A stretch of 64,000 bases of DNA from Williamsia soli (GTDB taxonomy: Bacteria; Actinomycetota; Actinomycetes; Mycobacteriales; Mycobacteriaceae). Made by a program: the position numbers and the translations under genes. The DNA is taken from assembly GCF_017377795.1 (NCBI RefSeq), contig NZ_JAFRDR010000011.1, positions 115,646 to 179,645 on the forward strand. Reading direction: 5' to 3'. Under the pieces are notes generated by a model. It worked only from the letters and a program-made list of their open reading frames with translations. It ran no database searches and was not told where the DNA came from. Positions 35,212-44,533 of the stretch are shown here, one piece after another; position 1 is the first letter of the stretch, and every line of letters starts with the position of its first letter.

Positions 35212-37892
35212 CGATCCTCCTCCATTCTGTGGCGCCGGGTCTGACCTTCTGAACGGCCGGCGCGAACACCGGCAAAGTGACTTGCGAACTTTTCTCGCAC
35301 TGCTTCGGGCCTCCTCGCGACGCCTCCGCTATCGGGTCTGGCAACGGCCCCAGGTATCAGTCGGGCGCCGGGCTCGCGGGCCGGTAATCCCGCTCCGGTT
35401 CGCCTCGTGACGGGCTCCTGCGTGGCGCTTGCTGCCGCCCAACCCGCGTCGGCCGCCGTCGACCAGGTCCCCTTCTGGCTCCGGGGTGCGGTGGGATCGA
35501 GCAGCCACTCAGACACCATGCGCTCGTAAATGGGCATGACCTGAGCAGGTACCGCGGGTGCATCCGGCGCGACGTCGTCGTTCGGCTCAGGAGGGACGGC
35601 GCGGGACGGCACGGGATGCAGACGGTCTACGTCATTGGTCGGCGGGCCACCCCGCTCGTATCCGGTGTTGGAACGGCTGCCGGCGTGAACTGCGTTGCGC
35701 GCCTTGAAGAATGCTGATGTGTTCGAGGGTGGATCCAAGACCTCGCGATCGGGAGGCGGCTGGGCTCTGCTGGGACGGGCGCGAGCTGATGTCGCGAGAT
35801 CGTCGACTCCGCTGGCGCCGGGCCGGCGACGGGGAAGCTTTGCCGCGGTGAGTTCTGGATAAGTGCCGTCGGTATCGTGTCGTCGTGATGCGACGGGGGA
35901 CGCGACCGGCGCTTCATCCGTGTCGACTTCCGCGCTGTACCCCGTACCGACCGTACGGAGAGGACTGCCACCGGGCCGGGCACTCGACGCCACGGCCGAG
36001 CCGTGGTCGGAGGGCGGCCCATGCCCGTCCGCCGGGAACGTTGTGACAATGAGGTTCGCGGGGACGTGCACGCTGACGGTCAAGCCGGACTTACCACCGC
36101 GGTCCGATGTCGCCCGAAGACGGACGGTGACGTCGTGGCGCTGCGCGAGACGGCCGACCACGAAAAGTCCCATTCGCCGGGCGGTTTCGGGTGTCACCTC
36201 GCCGCCGAAGTCAAGGCTGTCATTGGCATCGTCGATGTCGGCTGCGGGCATACCGAGACCGCGGTCCACGATCTCCAGAAGCATGCCACCTGCGACTGCG
36301 CGTGCGGCCGTCACCACGACGGGACTGCTGGGAGGTGAGTACCGGAGTGCGTTGTCCACGAGCTCGGCGACGAGGTGCACCATGTCGGCCGCAGCTGTGG
36401 CGGCAAAGGCTGCGTCGGGCACCCCGACGACCGAAACGCGACGGTAGTCCTCTACTTCGGAGATGGCCGCACTGATGATGGTGTCGAGCGGTACCGGCTG
36501 GTCGTTCGGGTTCCTGCGTGGTTGTGTTCCGGCGAGCACCATCAGGTTCGCACCGTTGCGTCGCATTCGCGTCGCGAGGTGATCGAGCCGGAACAGGCTG
36601 TCGAGTCGGCGCGGGTCCTCCTCGTCGCGTTCCAGTTCCTCGATCAGGGCCAGCTGGTGGTCTACGAGGGAGCGACTTCTCCGCGAGAGGGTCTCGAACA
36701 TGTTGCCGACCTGGAGACGAAGTCTGGTTTGTTCACCCGCGAGGTAAAGAGCCTCTTCATGGATGTCGTCTACGGCGCGGGCCAGTTGTCCGATCTCTTC
36801 GCTGGTGTGGACCGGAACCGGGGTGACCTCAGGAACGTCGCCGCCCATTCGAATCTTCTCGATCTCGTCGGGAAGAGCGTGATGCGCGACGTTCAGCGCC
36901 CCTTCGCGCAGTCGCCGGATCGGCCGCGTCAGCGACCGGGCGACCAGGAGGGTGAGCGCCAACGCAGCCAAGATCGCGGCCAGCACCAGCGCGGACTCGA
37001 TCCACGCTGCTTGCCTACGGTCAGCAGCTTGTTCGGCCAGAGCGTCGCCCATCTGACCGGCGACCCGCAGGCCGATTGCATCGTAGATCTCGGCGGATCT
37101 CTGGGCCGACGCATTTGCTTCCGACATATTGGCGTTCGGTTCAGCGAACTCGTTCAGCCGCGAATCGAGAAGCGCACGCAACTCACGTATCTCGGGTGAC
37201 TCGGCGCCGAGTTCTATCGAAAGCCCGGCAAGGCTTGCTCGTTCGCGCCCCAGGGATCGATTGACGAGACCCGAGGTTGCCCGGTCGGGTTCAGAGGTGA
37301 GCAGCTGCTGCGTCTGCGCCGCCCGACGACCTTCGAGCGAATCGTTGAGGGCGGTGCCGAGCGCTCTCGGGATCGACCTGCCTTCCGACAGTCCATCGAC
37401 CAACGACGACAGACCAAGGTTGGTGAGTGAGGCTATCGACGCCCGCATCTTGTCCGCGATCGCGGCTCGATCGGCAGCCGGTACCGGGCCGGATTGCAAC
37501 CGTACCCGTAGACCTTCGGCGTCGGACAATGCTTCTTGGAAGCCGGTGACCGAGTTCCGGAACTGCGCGGAATCGTTCACCGATTCCAGATCGCCATCGA
37601 ACTGGGACGATGTTTGGAGGAAGCTGTCCGGTGCGGGGACGCCGGTAGACGCCATGTCCGCCACGGCCCTGTCGAGAGCGTTGAAGGTTTCGGATATCCG
37701 CGGGTACCGGTCTGCGGAGGCCGACAAATCTGCCGCGTCGGTCACCACGGACTCGATGCGCAGTGCGCCGAGAGATATCGCCACGACGAGGGGAAGCGCG
37801 ACAATTGCTGCGACCTTTGTCCTGATGGACCAGTCATTGAGCGACCACACGCGCATGGCACGTGTCGATGACTTGCTTCCGTTCTCGACCAC
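35208..37892 (-). CDS. cvnA: conservon sensor CvnA: NIT-domain histidine-kinase-like protein
   Basis: An 894-residue membrane sensor. A transmembrane helix at about 25-45 is followed by an extracytoplasmic nitrate/nitrite-sensing-type helical domain (about 50-290). A second membrane helix at about 297-318 leads to a HAMP-like linker and a HATPase_c domain (about 480-620: [32 protein letters not shown]). The last 250 residues are Pro/Arg-rich and look disordered. Such CvnA proteins lack a normal phospho-acceptor His context and probably signal by conformational change to CvnB/D. First gene of the cvnABCD operon; the upstream gap is A+T-rich. No cvnE (cytochrome P450) is present here. Confidence 0.92.
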   Translation of the reverse strand: MVENGSKSSTRAMRVWSLNDWSIRTKVAAIVALPLVVAISLGALRIESVVTDAADLSASADRYPRISETFNALDRAVADMASTGVPAPDSFLQTSSQFDGDLESVNDSAQFRNSVTGFQEALSDAEGLRVRLQSGPVPAADRAAIADKMRASIASLTNLGLSSLVDGLSEGRSIPRALGTALNDSLEGRRAAQTQQLLTSEPDRATSGLVNRSLGRERASLAGLSIELGAESPEIRELRALLDSRLNEFAEPNANMSEANASAQRSAEIYDAIGLRVAGQMGDALAEQAADRRQAAWIESALVLAAILAALALTLLVARSLTRPIRRLREGALNVAHHALPDEIEKIRMGGDVPEVTPVPVHTSEEIGQLARAVDDIHEEALYLAGEQTRLRLQVGNMFETLSRRSRSLVDHQLALIEELERDEEDPRRLDSLFRLDHLATRMRRNGANLMVLAGTQPRRNPNDQPVPLDTIISAAISEVEDYRRVSVVGVPDAAFAATAAADMVHLVAELVDNALRYSPPSSPVVVTAARAVAGGMLLEIVDRGLGMPAADIDDANDSLDFGGEVTPETARRMGLFVVGRLAQRHDVTVRLRATSDRGGKSGLTVSVHVPANLIVTTFPADGHGPPSDHGSAVASSARPGGSPLRTVGTGYSAEVDTDEAPVASPVASRRHDTDGTYPELTAAKLPRRRPGASGVDDLATSARARPSRAQPPPDREVLDPPSNTSAFFKARNAVHAGSRSNTGYERGGPPTNDVDRLHPVPSRAVPPEPNDDVAPDAPAVPAQVMPIYERMVSEWLLDPTAPRSQKGTWSTAADAGWAAASATQEPVTRRTGAGLPAREPGARLIPGAVARPDSGGVARRPEAVREKFASHFAGVRAGRSEGQTRRHRMEEDR

Positions 37893-38588
37893 GATCCGAA
37901 CTCACTTCGATTCGCCCTTGAGGGCTACGACGGGGGTGCGAGTCATAGACATGACATTTAAGAACTGATCGAGCGTCACGACCGACCCTGATTTGCTGTG
38001 TGAGCAACATATACCAGACTGCCCGTTCCGAGGAAGTCCAGCGACCGTGAACGACCGGTCAAGCTCTCGGACCGTGACTAGAACTGAAATACAGTGCTGG
38101 ACAATAGTTTGCATTCCTAACGACGCTAGGTAGGGATCGACCCCCACTGAGCGTCAGGTCGGCCCTCGGTCGGCGAACTCGAGCGGAAGACAATTGATTC
38201 AAACGCTTTCGGCTCTATAGTGGTGAAAGTTTGACCGGGATAACCACAATTGGTGGACGCTCAATCAATTGAACCTCCAGGCAATGCAATAAGAGTCGCA
38301 GTGCGCTCAATCATCGGGTGAACGGAATCGAACGATTGCGGACTTGAATCCGAATCCTGTCGGTGGCAACGGCTTTCGTGGACTGCTGGTCAGCAGATGT
38401 AAACGCTCAGGCGTCGCATCATTGTGACAGTGTAATACTTCGCGATCTGTGAAGAACGTGTCCCGGGTGTCGCACAACAACTTGTCGCGGCGTCGAGCCA
38501 CGAGTTAAGCGTCGGCGCTTGATGATTGGTGATCGCCGTTTGTCCTGCGGACACCTTTGAGCACGTGAATGGCAGAGTTGGCTCGTGC
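37893..38588. other. 696-base A+T-richer intergenic region
   Basis: This gap upstream of cvnA contains no coding frame I can support. By direct count 38161-38340 is 92/180 G+C (51 percent), well below neighbouring genes. It must hold the cvn promoter and the end of the SDR transcript. I see only short imperfect inverted repeats (for example aagcg/cgctt at about 38510). It could be a decayed gene or an acquired segment. Confidence 0.5.
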
Positions 38589-39266
38589 CTACCGGCGTCC
38601 CGTGGGTCGCAGCACTATCTCTTCGGGATGTGCATCGGCGGGGGTGTGGATGGCGGCGACGACGGCGGCCGCCACGGTCTCGGGGACCAGGAACCGGGAC
38701 CCGTCATAGTCGCCGCCTTCCATGGCGACGATCTCCTGCTGCATGTCGGTGTCGATGCGACCGGGAAAGATCGAGGTCACGCGGAGGTCGGGCTCTTCTC
38801 CACGGACCGCATCGGCGAGGGCACGTAGTCCGAACTTGCTCGCGGCGTAGGCGCCCCAGCCCGGGTTCACCCGCCGGCCCGCGCCCGAGTTGATGAAGAC
38901 GACGTGGCCCTGTGCCTGCCGCAGTGCGGGAAGCAATAGTCGCGTCAACTCGGCGGCCGCGATCAGGTTGACCTCCAGCACTCGCCTCCACTCGTCAGCA
39001 GGGGTTTCCTCGATGGTGCCGAGTGACCCGATCCCGGCGTTGTGGACCAGTACGTCGAGCGAGGTGATCATCTCGGTCGCGGAGTACAGGTCGTCGTGGT
39101 CGGTGAGTTCGACTTCCCAGGTGGCTGCGCCCTCGAGTTCGAGCGCGATCTCGTCGAGTTCGGCCGACGGACGCCCGCCGAGCAGCAGGTCATGGGTGGG
39201 AGCGAGGCCGCGGGCGATGGCCGCTCCGAGTCCGCGGCTCGCGCCGGTGATCAAGGCAGTTGGCAT
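38589..39266 (-). CDS. short-chain dehydrogenase/reductase
   Basis: A 225-residue classical SDR. It has the TGASRGLG cofactor loop at the N-terminus, VHNAGIG (NAG motif), the Ser/Tyr/Lys active site in INSGAG...YAASKFG and FPGRIDTDM after it. NADP is likely from the Arg in the first loop. ATG 39266 places the TG-rich loop directly at the N-terminus as in the family; the frame is open to 39284. Divergent from the glucosylglycerate hydrolase gene with about 30 bases between starts. Substrate unknown. Confidence 0.86.
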   Translation of the reverse strand: MPTALITGASRGLGAAIARGLAPTHDLLLGGRPSAELDEIALELEGAATWEVELTDHDDLYSATEMITSLDVLVHNAGIGSLGTIEETPADEWRRVLEVNLIAAAELTRLLLPALRQAQGHVVFINSGAGRRVNPGWGAYAASKFGLRALADAVRGEEPDLRVTSIFPGRIDTDMQQEIVAMEGGDYDGSRFLVPETVAAAVVAAIHTPADAHPEEIVLRPTGRR

Positions 39267-39298
39267 GCTCGCCAGCCTAATCACGAGGGTGGTGCAGC

Positions 39299-40684
39299 AT
39301 GACCGGCCGAGCGCGATCCGGTCATCGGGGCCAGAATGTCGATGTGGGATACGTCGGCTTCACCAACACTCAGCTGTCGGCGCGCGCCGCCTACCTGCTG
39401 CGCGGCAACGACCTGGGCACCATGACCAGCGCAGCACCGCGCCTCTATCCGCACATGTGGAGCTGGGATGCAGCTTTCGTCACGGTCGGACTCGCCCCGC
39501 TGAGCGTGGAACGGGCGGTGGTCGAGATGGACACCCTGCTCTCTGCGCAGTGGGGGAACGGGATGATCCCCCACATCGTCTTCGCGAACGGTCGTGACGG
39601 CTACTTCCCGGGCCCTGCCCGGTGGGAGTGCTCCGAGTGGGCGTTCAACGCACCCCGCGCTCCGCAGACCTCGGGTATCACGCAGCCACCGGTGCACGCG
39701 ATCGCCGTGCAGCGCATCCTCGACCACTCGCGGCGGCAGGGCCGCACGACGCGGTCGGTCGCCGAGGAGTTCCTGGACCGGCGCTGGGGCGACCTGGTGC
39801 GTTGGCACCGCTGGCTGGCCCATGCCCGGGACCCGCAGGGACGCGGTCGCATCACGCTCTACCACGGCTGGGAATCGGGGATGGACAACTCACCGCGCTG
39901 GGACGCCGCCTACGAGAACGTGGTTCCGGGCGCTGACCTGCCGCCGTACACGCGCGCGGATCTGTCCCACGGTGCCGACGCCTCGATGCGGCCCAGCGAC
40001 GTCGAATACGACCGCTACCTCTGGCTCGTAGAGCAGATGAAACGCGCGAACTACGACGACGCGAAGCTACCGGAGGTGATGAGTTTCGCCATCGAGGACG
40101 TGTTCGTCAGCGCGATCTTCGCGGTGGCCTGCGACGTGCTCGCGACCATCGGCGAGGAGTATTCGAAACCCCGCGCCGACATCCGTGACCTGCGGGCCTG
40201 GTCCGATCGGTTCCGGTCGGGGGTCGCGGCGGCATCAGCCGAGCGAAACGGCGCCGCAAGGGACTTCGACATCAAGGCGGGTCGGTGGATCAACGCCGAG
40301 ACCATTGCGATGTTCGCCCCGTTGCTCTGCGGAGGATTGCCGCGCGAGCGGGAGCGGGCCCTGGTCAGACTGTTCGAGGGCCCGCGATTCTGTGGGCATC
40401 CGGATCTGAAGTACGCGGTACCTCCGTCGACGTCGCCGATCTCCGCGGACTTCAAACCCCGCGAATACTGGCGTGGCCCGGTATGGCCGGTGATGACCTG
40501 GCTGTTCTCCTGGGCGTTCGCCCGGCGCGGCTGGTCAGAACGATCCGCACGCCTGCGGGAGGAAGGGCTGCGGCAGGCGCAGGACGGGTCCTTCGCCGAG
40601 TATTACGAGCCGTTCACCGGCGCGCCATTGGGAAGTATGCAGCAATCCTGGACAGCGGCCGCTGTTCTGGATTGGCTGGACTGA
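39299..40684 (+). CDS. ggh: glucosylglycerate hydrolase, GH63-like
   Basis: A 461-residue (alpha/alpha)6-barrel glycoside hydrolase matching mycobacterial glucosylglycerate hydrolase. Family stretches include PHMWSWDAAFVTVGL, HGWESGMDNSPRWD with the general-acid Asp, and EYYEPFTGAPLGSMQQSWTAA with the general-base Glu near the C-terminus. It cleaves glucosylglycerate to glucose and glycerate, recycling a compatible solute that accumulates under nitrogen limitation in mycobacteria. It is cytoplasmic (no signal peptide). Confidence 0.85.
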   Translation: MTGRARSGHRGQNVDVGYVGFTNTQLSARAAYLLRGNDLGTMTSAAPRLYPHMWSWDAAFVTVGLAPLSVERAVVEMDTLLSAQWGNGMIPHIVFANGRDGYFPGPARWECSEWAFNAPRAPQTSGITQPPVHAIAVQRILDHSRRQGRTTRSVAEEFLDRRWGDLVRWHRWLAHARDPQGRGRITLYHGWESGMDNSPRWDAAYENVVPGADLPPYTRADLSHGADASMRPSDVEYDRYLWLVEQMKRANYDDAKLPEVMSFAIEDVFVSAIFAVACDVLATIGEEYSKPRADIRDLRAWSDRFRSGVAAASAERNGAARDFDIKAGRWINAETIAMFAPLLCGGLPRERERALVRLFEGPRFCGHPDLKYAVPPSTSPISADFKPREYWRGPVWPVMTWLFSWAFARRGWSERSARLREEGLRQAQDGSFAEYYEPFTGAPLGSMQQSWTAAAVLDWLD

Positions 40685-40809
40685 TGACACACGAGTTCCT
40701 CAATCCCTCCCCGACCTGATCTCGGCCCGGCCGACGGGTAGCGAGACGTTTCTTGGACGCCTGGTGAAACAATTGTTGGATCGGTCTCACCGCCTTACAC
40801 TCCTGGGTG

Positions 40810-41430
40810 ATGAGCACGCCTACACGAAAGCAGCGGATCGATCGTCGCCCCGACAAGTTCGGCGAGCGACGTCGTCAACTTGCAAAATCGGCGTTGATCA
40901 CCCTGGCCGAACGTGGCTACGCCAATACGAGCCTGCGCGACATCGCGAACAATTCGGACTTCACCCATGGGGTGCTGCACTACTACTTCGCGGACAAGAA
41001 CGAACTGATCATCTTCGGTGTCCTCGAGTACAAAGCCGAATGTGTGACCCGCTACGACGCCGCAACGGAAGGTGCGTCGAACACCGAAGATCTCACCGCG
41101 CGTTTCGCGGAGGCGATGGCGACGACGCTCGTCGAGGATGCGTCGCTGCACCGACTCTGGTACGACATGCGCGCACAGAGCTACTTCGACGCCGGATTCC
41201 GGCCCGCGGTGGGCGAGATCGAAAGTGGCCTGGAGGCCATGATCTGGCGCGTGGTGACGCGGTACAGCGAACTCGACGGAACGGTCCCCGCTCTCACCCC
41301 ACCTGTCGCCTACGCACTCTTCGACGGGTTGTTCCAACAGGCGCTGTTCCGCCTGCACAACGGTGACGACTCGGCGGCACAATCCCTTGCCGCACAGGTC
41401 GCCACCGTCATGGAGTCGATGCTCACCTGA
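40810..41430 (+). CDS. TetR-family regulator (BetI-like)
   Basis: A 206-residue TetR regulator. The N-terminal helix-turn-helix (about 20-65) reads LAKSALITLAERGYANTSLRDIANNSDFTHGVLHYYFADKNEL, very close to the family signature. The C-terminal ligand domain resembles the BetI/YfiR class. GTG 40807 and ATG 40810 are adjacent; ATG is used. It stands alone, convergent with phoX, so its targets are not indicated by the neighbours except possibly itself. Confidence 0.88.
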   Translation: MSTPTRKQRIDRRPDKFGERRRQLAKSALITLAERGYANTSLRDIANNSDFTHGVLHYYFADKNELIIFGVLEYKAECVTRYDAATEGASNTEDLTARFAEAMATTLVEDASLHRLWYDMRAQSYFDAGFRPAVGEIESGLEAMIWRVVTRYSELDGTVPALTPPVAYALFDGLFQQALFRLHNGDDSAAQSLAAQVATVMESMLT

Positions 41431-41441
41431 GAACTCGGTGG

Positions 41442-43514
41442 TCAGACGCCGATCTGACCGCCCGGCTTCCACACTGCGACAACGGCGGGCCGTGGTTGAG
41501 CATTGCCGCCCTCCGGCCAGTTCGAATACGGCTTGTCGGCCGAGTATTCGTCCTCCTCCCCGGGATGCTGGACGCAGACGATCACCCGGTCGGTGCCGAT
41601 GATGGGACCGCAGGTCTCGGCACCGCGCGGAACGGTGAGGAACTGTTTCGTCTGACCGCGGTTCTCGCCTTCGAGCGCGACCGCGAACAGTCCGTCGTTG
41701 TTCTTCAGGGCGTTGCCGTCCGTGGACACCCAGAGGTTGCCGTGCGGATCGAATGCGACGTTGTCAGGGCACGAGATCGGGCTGACCTTGGTCTTGTCGA
41801 ATCCGCCGTAGTACGTGTCGGCGGCAGCCGGGTCACCGCATACCAGCAGCAGATCCCAGGTGAATTCGGTACCCGCGTGGTCGTCGGTGATCTCGATGAC
41901 CTGCCCGTTCTTGTTCTCGTTGCGCGGATTGGCCTCGTCCACAGGCGCTTCGCCGTCGGTGCCGCGATCATCGTTGTTCGTCAGGGCGCAGTAGACCTTG
42001 CCGGTCACCGGGTGCGGCTCGATGTCCTCGGGGCGGTCCATCTTTGTGGGGTTCACCTTGTCGGCGGCCATGCGCGTGAACACCGCGACCTCCTGCGCGG
42101 TCATCCCCTCGACCCGTGACTGTGCGCCATCGTCGGTCACCGTCAGCAACGGGAACCACTTTCCGGTGCCTGCAAACGACCCAGAGCTCGGCAGGTTGCC
42201 GGAGCCGTCGATCTGATCCGGCTCATTGCCGCTGAGCTGCGCCACGTACAGCGTTCCCGTCGACAAGATGCTCATGTTGTGCTGCATGGCTGCAGCGCCG
42301 ACGCCTGGCTGGACCTTCTTGTCTGACACGAACTTGTAGATGTACTCGAACTTCTGGTCGTCACCGGTGTACGCGACCACCGTGCCGTCGCCGGTGACGA
42401 AGATGTTTGCGCCCTCGTGTTTGAGACGACCCATCGACGAATGCTTGATCGGGGTGGAGTTCGGGTCGTGCGGGTTGACCTCGACGATGTAGCCGAATCG
42501 GTTGCCCTCGTTGGGTTCCTTCGACAGGTCGAACCGGGTCTCGTAGCGGCCCCACTGGTGGTAGTCGTCTTCGTCGTCGAATCCGTACCGGTCCAGTCGT
42601 TCTTTGGCGACCGGATCGGTGACCGAGGCGGCGCCGGTGAAGTAGTTGTTGAAGTTCTCCTCGCCCGAGACCATGGTGCCCCACGGGGTGAGTCCACCCG
42701 AGCAGTTCCCGATGGTGCCGAGGATCGTGGTGCCCGCCGGGTCGGCGGAGGTCTTGACGAAGTCGCTGCCCGCGGCCGGTCCGGTCAGAGTGAACGGGCT
42801 GGATGCGGTGAGTCGCCGATTGCGTTCGCCGACAACGGGTGTGAGCTTGCCGGACCCGTTCTCGCTCGTGACCTCGACAACGGTGATCCCGTGTGCGGCC
42901 ATCGAGATCCGCGCCTGCGGCTCGGTGGGTTCCTTGGACTTGTACCCCTTGAACATGAACTCTTCGGTGGTGTACTCCTGGTTCACCACGAGATAGAAGT
43001 GGCCGGCCTGTCCTTCGATCGGGATGAGGCCGGCGAAGTCGTTGTTGAACCCGAATTGTTGGGCCTGCGCCTCCGGTGACTGGTTGTCGAAGTCGAAGGC
43101 CGGGGCACCGGGCACCACCGGATCACCCCACATGATGACGACCGCCTGTTCGTAACCTTCGGGGATGAGCAGTGCGTCTTCGGTGTTGGGCGCGACGCTC
43201 GTGAAGTTCATCCCGGCGACTGCGGCACCGGCGCCTCCGCTCGAGGTGCCCGAACTGCTCGGGCTCGCCGACGAGCTGTTGTCGCCGCAGGCGGCCAATG
43301 CAGACGTCGCGCCGACCGCGACGACCGCTGCCGCCGAACCGCGCAGCACGGATCGACGGGAGACCGCTGCGCGGGCGATGTCGCGAAAGTAGGTGTTGTC
43401 GCTGGTGTTCGGCGGTTCATGCCAGCAGGCATCGCCACATTTGTAGTGGCATGTGACCAGCGAGCGCTTGGAGACGCCTGCGGTTTTGTCGAAAAGGGCA
43501 AGTGGAACTCGCAC
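41442..43514 (-). CDS. phoX: PhoX-family alkaline phosphatase, Tat-exported
   Basis: A 690-residue PhoX (DUF839) phosphatase. The N-terminus has the family element HYKCGDACWHEPPNTSDN, a twin-arginine motif SRRSVLRG near residue 53, a hydrophobic stretch and a lipobox-like ALAAC, so it is probably a Tat-exported lipoprotein. The core holds NCSGGLTPWGTMVSGEENFNNYF, whose Cys and Glu bind the Fe/Ca cofactor. It releases phosphate from organic monoesters outside the membrane. A triple 11-base-period repeat upstream looks like a Pho box, implying induction at low phosphate. The start is GTG 43514. Confidence 0.92.
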   Translation of the reverse strand: MRVPLALFDKTAGVSKRSLVTCHYKCGDACWHEPPNTSDNTYFRDIARAAVSRRSVLRGSAAAVVAVGATSALAACGDNSSSASPSSSGTSSGGAGAAVAGMNFTSVAPNTEDALLIPEGYEQAVVIMWGDPVVPGAPAFDFDNQSPEAQAQQFGFNNDFAGLIPIEGQAGHFYLVVNQEYTTEEFMFKGYKSKEPTEPQARISMAAHGITVVEVTSENGSGKLTPVVGERNRRLTASSPFTLTGPAAGSDFVKTSADPAGTTILGTIGNCSGGLTPWGTMVSGEENFNNYFTGAASVTDPVAKERLDRYGFDDEDDYHQWGRYETRFDLSKEPNEGNRFGYIVEVNPHDPNSTPIKHSSMGRLKHEGANIFVTGDGTVVAYTGDDQKFEYIYKFVSDKKVQPGVGAAAMQHNMSILSTGTLYVAQLSGNEPDQIDGSGNLPSSGSFAGTGKWFPLLTVTDDGAQSRVEGMTAQEVAVFTRMAADKVNPTKMDRPEDIEPHPVTGKVYCALTNNDDRGTDGEAPVDEANPRNENKNGQVIEITDDHAGTEFTWDLLLVCGDPAAADTYYGGFDKTKVSPISCPDNVAFDPHGNLWVSTDGNALKNNDGLFAVALEGENRGQTKQFLTVPRGAETCGPIIGTDRVIVCVQHPGEEDEYSADKPYSNWPEGGNAQPRPAVVAVWKPGGQIGV

Positions 43515-43582
43515 CGTGGGGCCCCCTGGGCTGTTGGGATTGGCACAGACCCCCGAACGCTATGAGGTCCGAAGAAACCGAC

Positions 43583-43611
43583 GGCCAACCCATGGTTAAT
43601 CGATGGTTAAG
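43583..43611 (-). promoter_or_regulatory. candidate Pho box (three 11-bp-period direct repeats)
   Basis: On the minus strand, 69 bases upstream of the phoX start, three 7-base units follow at an 11-base period: cttaacc at 43611-43605, attaacc at 43600-43594 and gttggcc at 43589-43583. Period and position match actinobacterial Pho boxes (direct repeats like GTTCACC with 4-base spacers) bound by PhoP/RegX3-type regulators. The third unit is weaker. Confidence 0.6.
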
Positions 43612-43637
43612 ACTCGTCTCTCAGGCATGCTGGATGG

Positions 43638-44432
43638 ATGAGCACACCCATACAGATCGCAGTCCAGCTACAACCGCAGCACTCGCCCGACTACGGCAAC
43701 ATCCGCGACGCGGTGCGACGCTCCGAGGACATCGGTATCGACATCGCCTTCAACTGGGACCACTTCTACCCCCTCTACGGTGATCCTGACGGCGCGCACT
43801 TCGAGTGCTGGACGATGCTCGCCGCATGGGCGGAACAGACCTCCAGGATCCAGATCGGCGCGCTGGTGACCTGCAACAGCTACCGCAATCCGGATCTGCT
43901 CGCGGACATGGCCCGGACGGTCGACCACATCTCGGATGGACGGCTGATCTTCGGAATCGGATCAGGTTGGTTCGAAAAGGACTACACCGAATACGGCTAC
44001 GAGTTCGGTACCGCAGGCAAGCGGCTCGACGCCCTCGGTGAGGCACTGCCACGGATCAAGAACCGGTTCTCGGTCCTCAACCCGGCGCCGACCCGGGAGA
44101 TCCCCATCCTCATCGGTGGCGGCGGCGAGAAGAAGACCCTCAAGTACGTGGCCGAGCATGCCCACATCTGGCACTCGTTCGTCGATGTCGAGACCTATCG
44201 TCACAAATCGCAGGTGCTGGCCGATCACTGCGCGGCGGTGGGCCGCGACCCGAGCGAGATCGTCCGGTCCAGTGAACTGTCCCGCGAAGGCAACGTCGAC
44301 GACGCCGTGAAACTCGCCGATGCGCTCGTCGACGAAGGCGTGACCCTGTTCACCGTCGGGGTGAACGGACCCGACTACGACCTCGATCTCGCCCGTGGCC
44401 TGTGCGAGTGGCGCGACCGCAGGAACGGCTGA
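43638..44432 (+). CDS. LLM-class F420-dependent oxidoreductase
   Basis: A 264-residue luciferase-like oxidoreductase. The segments IQIAVQLQPQHSPDY, IDIAFNWDHFYPL, GIGSGWFEKDYTEYGYEF and ILIGGGGEKKTLKYVAEHAHIWH define the F420-type subfamily. No substrate can be named. It is divergent from phoX across 123 bases that include the Pho-box-like repeats, so phosphate control of this gene too is possible. Confidence 0.87.
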   Translation: MSTPIQIAVQLQPQHSPDYGNIRDAVRRSEDIGIDIAFNWDHFYPLYGDPDGAHFECWTMLAAWAEQTSRIQIGALVTCNSYRNPDLLADMARTVDHISDGRLIFGIGSGWFEKDYTEYGYEFGTAGKRLDALGEALPRIKNRFSVLNPAPTREIPILIGGGGEKKTLKYVAEHAHIWHSFVDVETYRHKSQVLADHCAAVGRDPSEIVRSSELSREGNVDDAVKLADALVDEGVTLFTVGVNGPDYDLDLARGLCEWRDRRNG

Positions 44433-44533
44433 GGCCTCATGCGTCCGTGACGGGCGACGGCCATCGCGGCGAATCTGAGCGATAATGGTCGCGGCGCAGA
44501 CGACCGGATACACGACGGGGGAGGTGAGCTGCG

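Noticed and set aside
37902..38501. small open frames of 81 and 64 codons upstream of cvnA
   Set aside because: No ribosome-binding sites, no recognisable sequence and atypical codon use; treated as intergenic.
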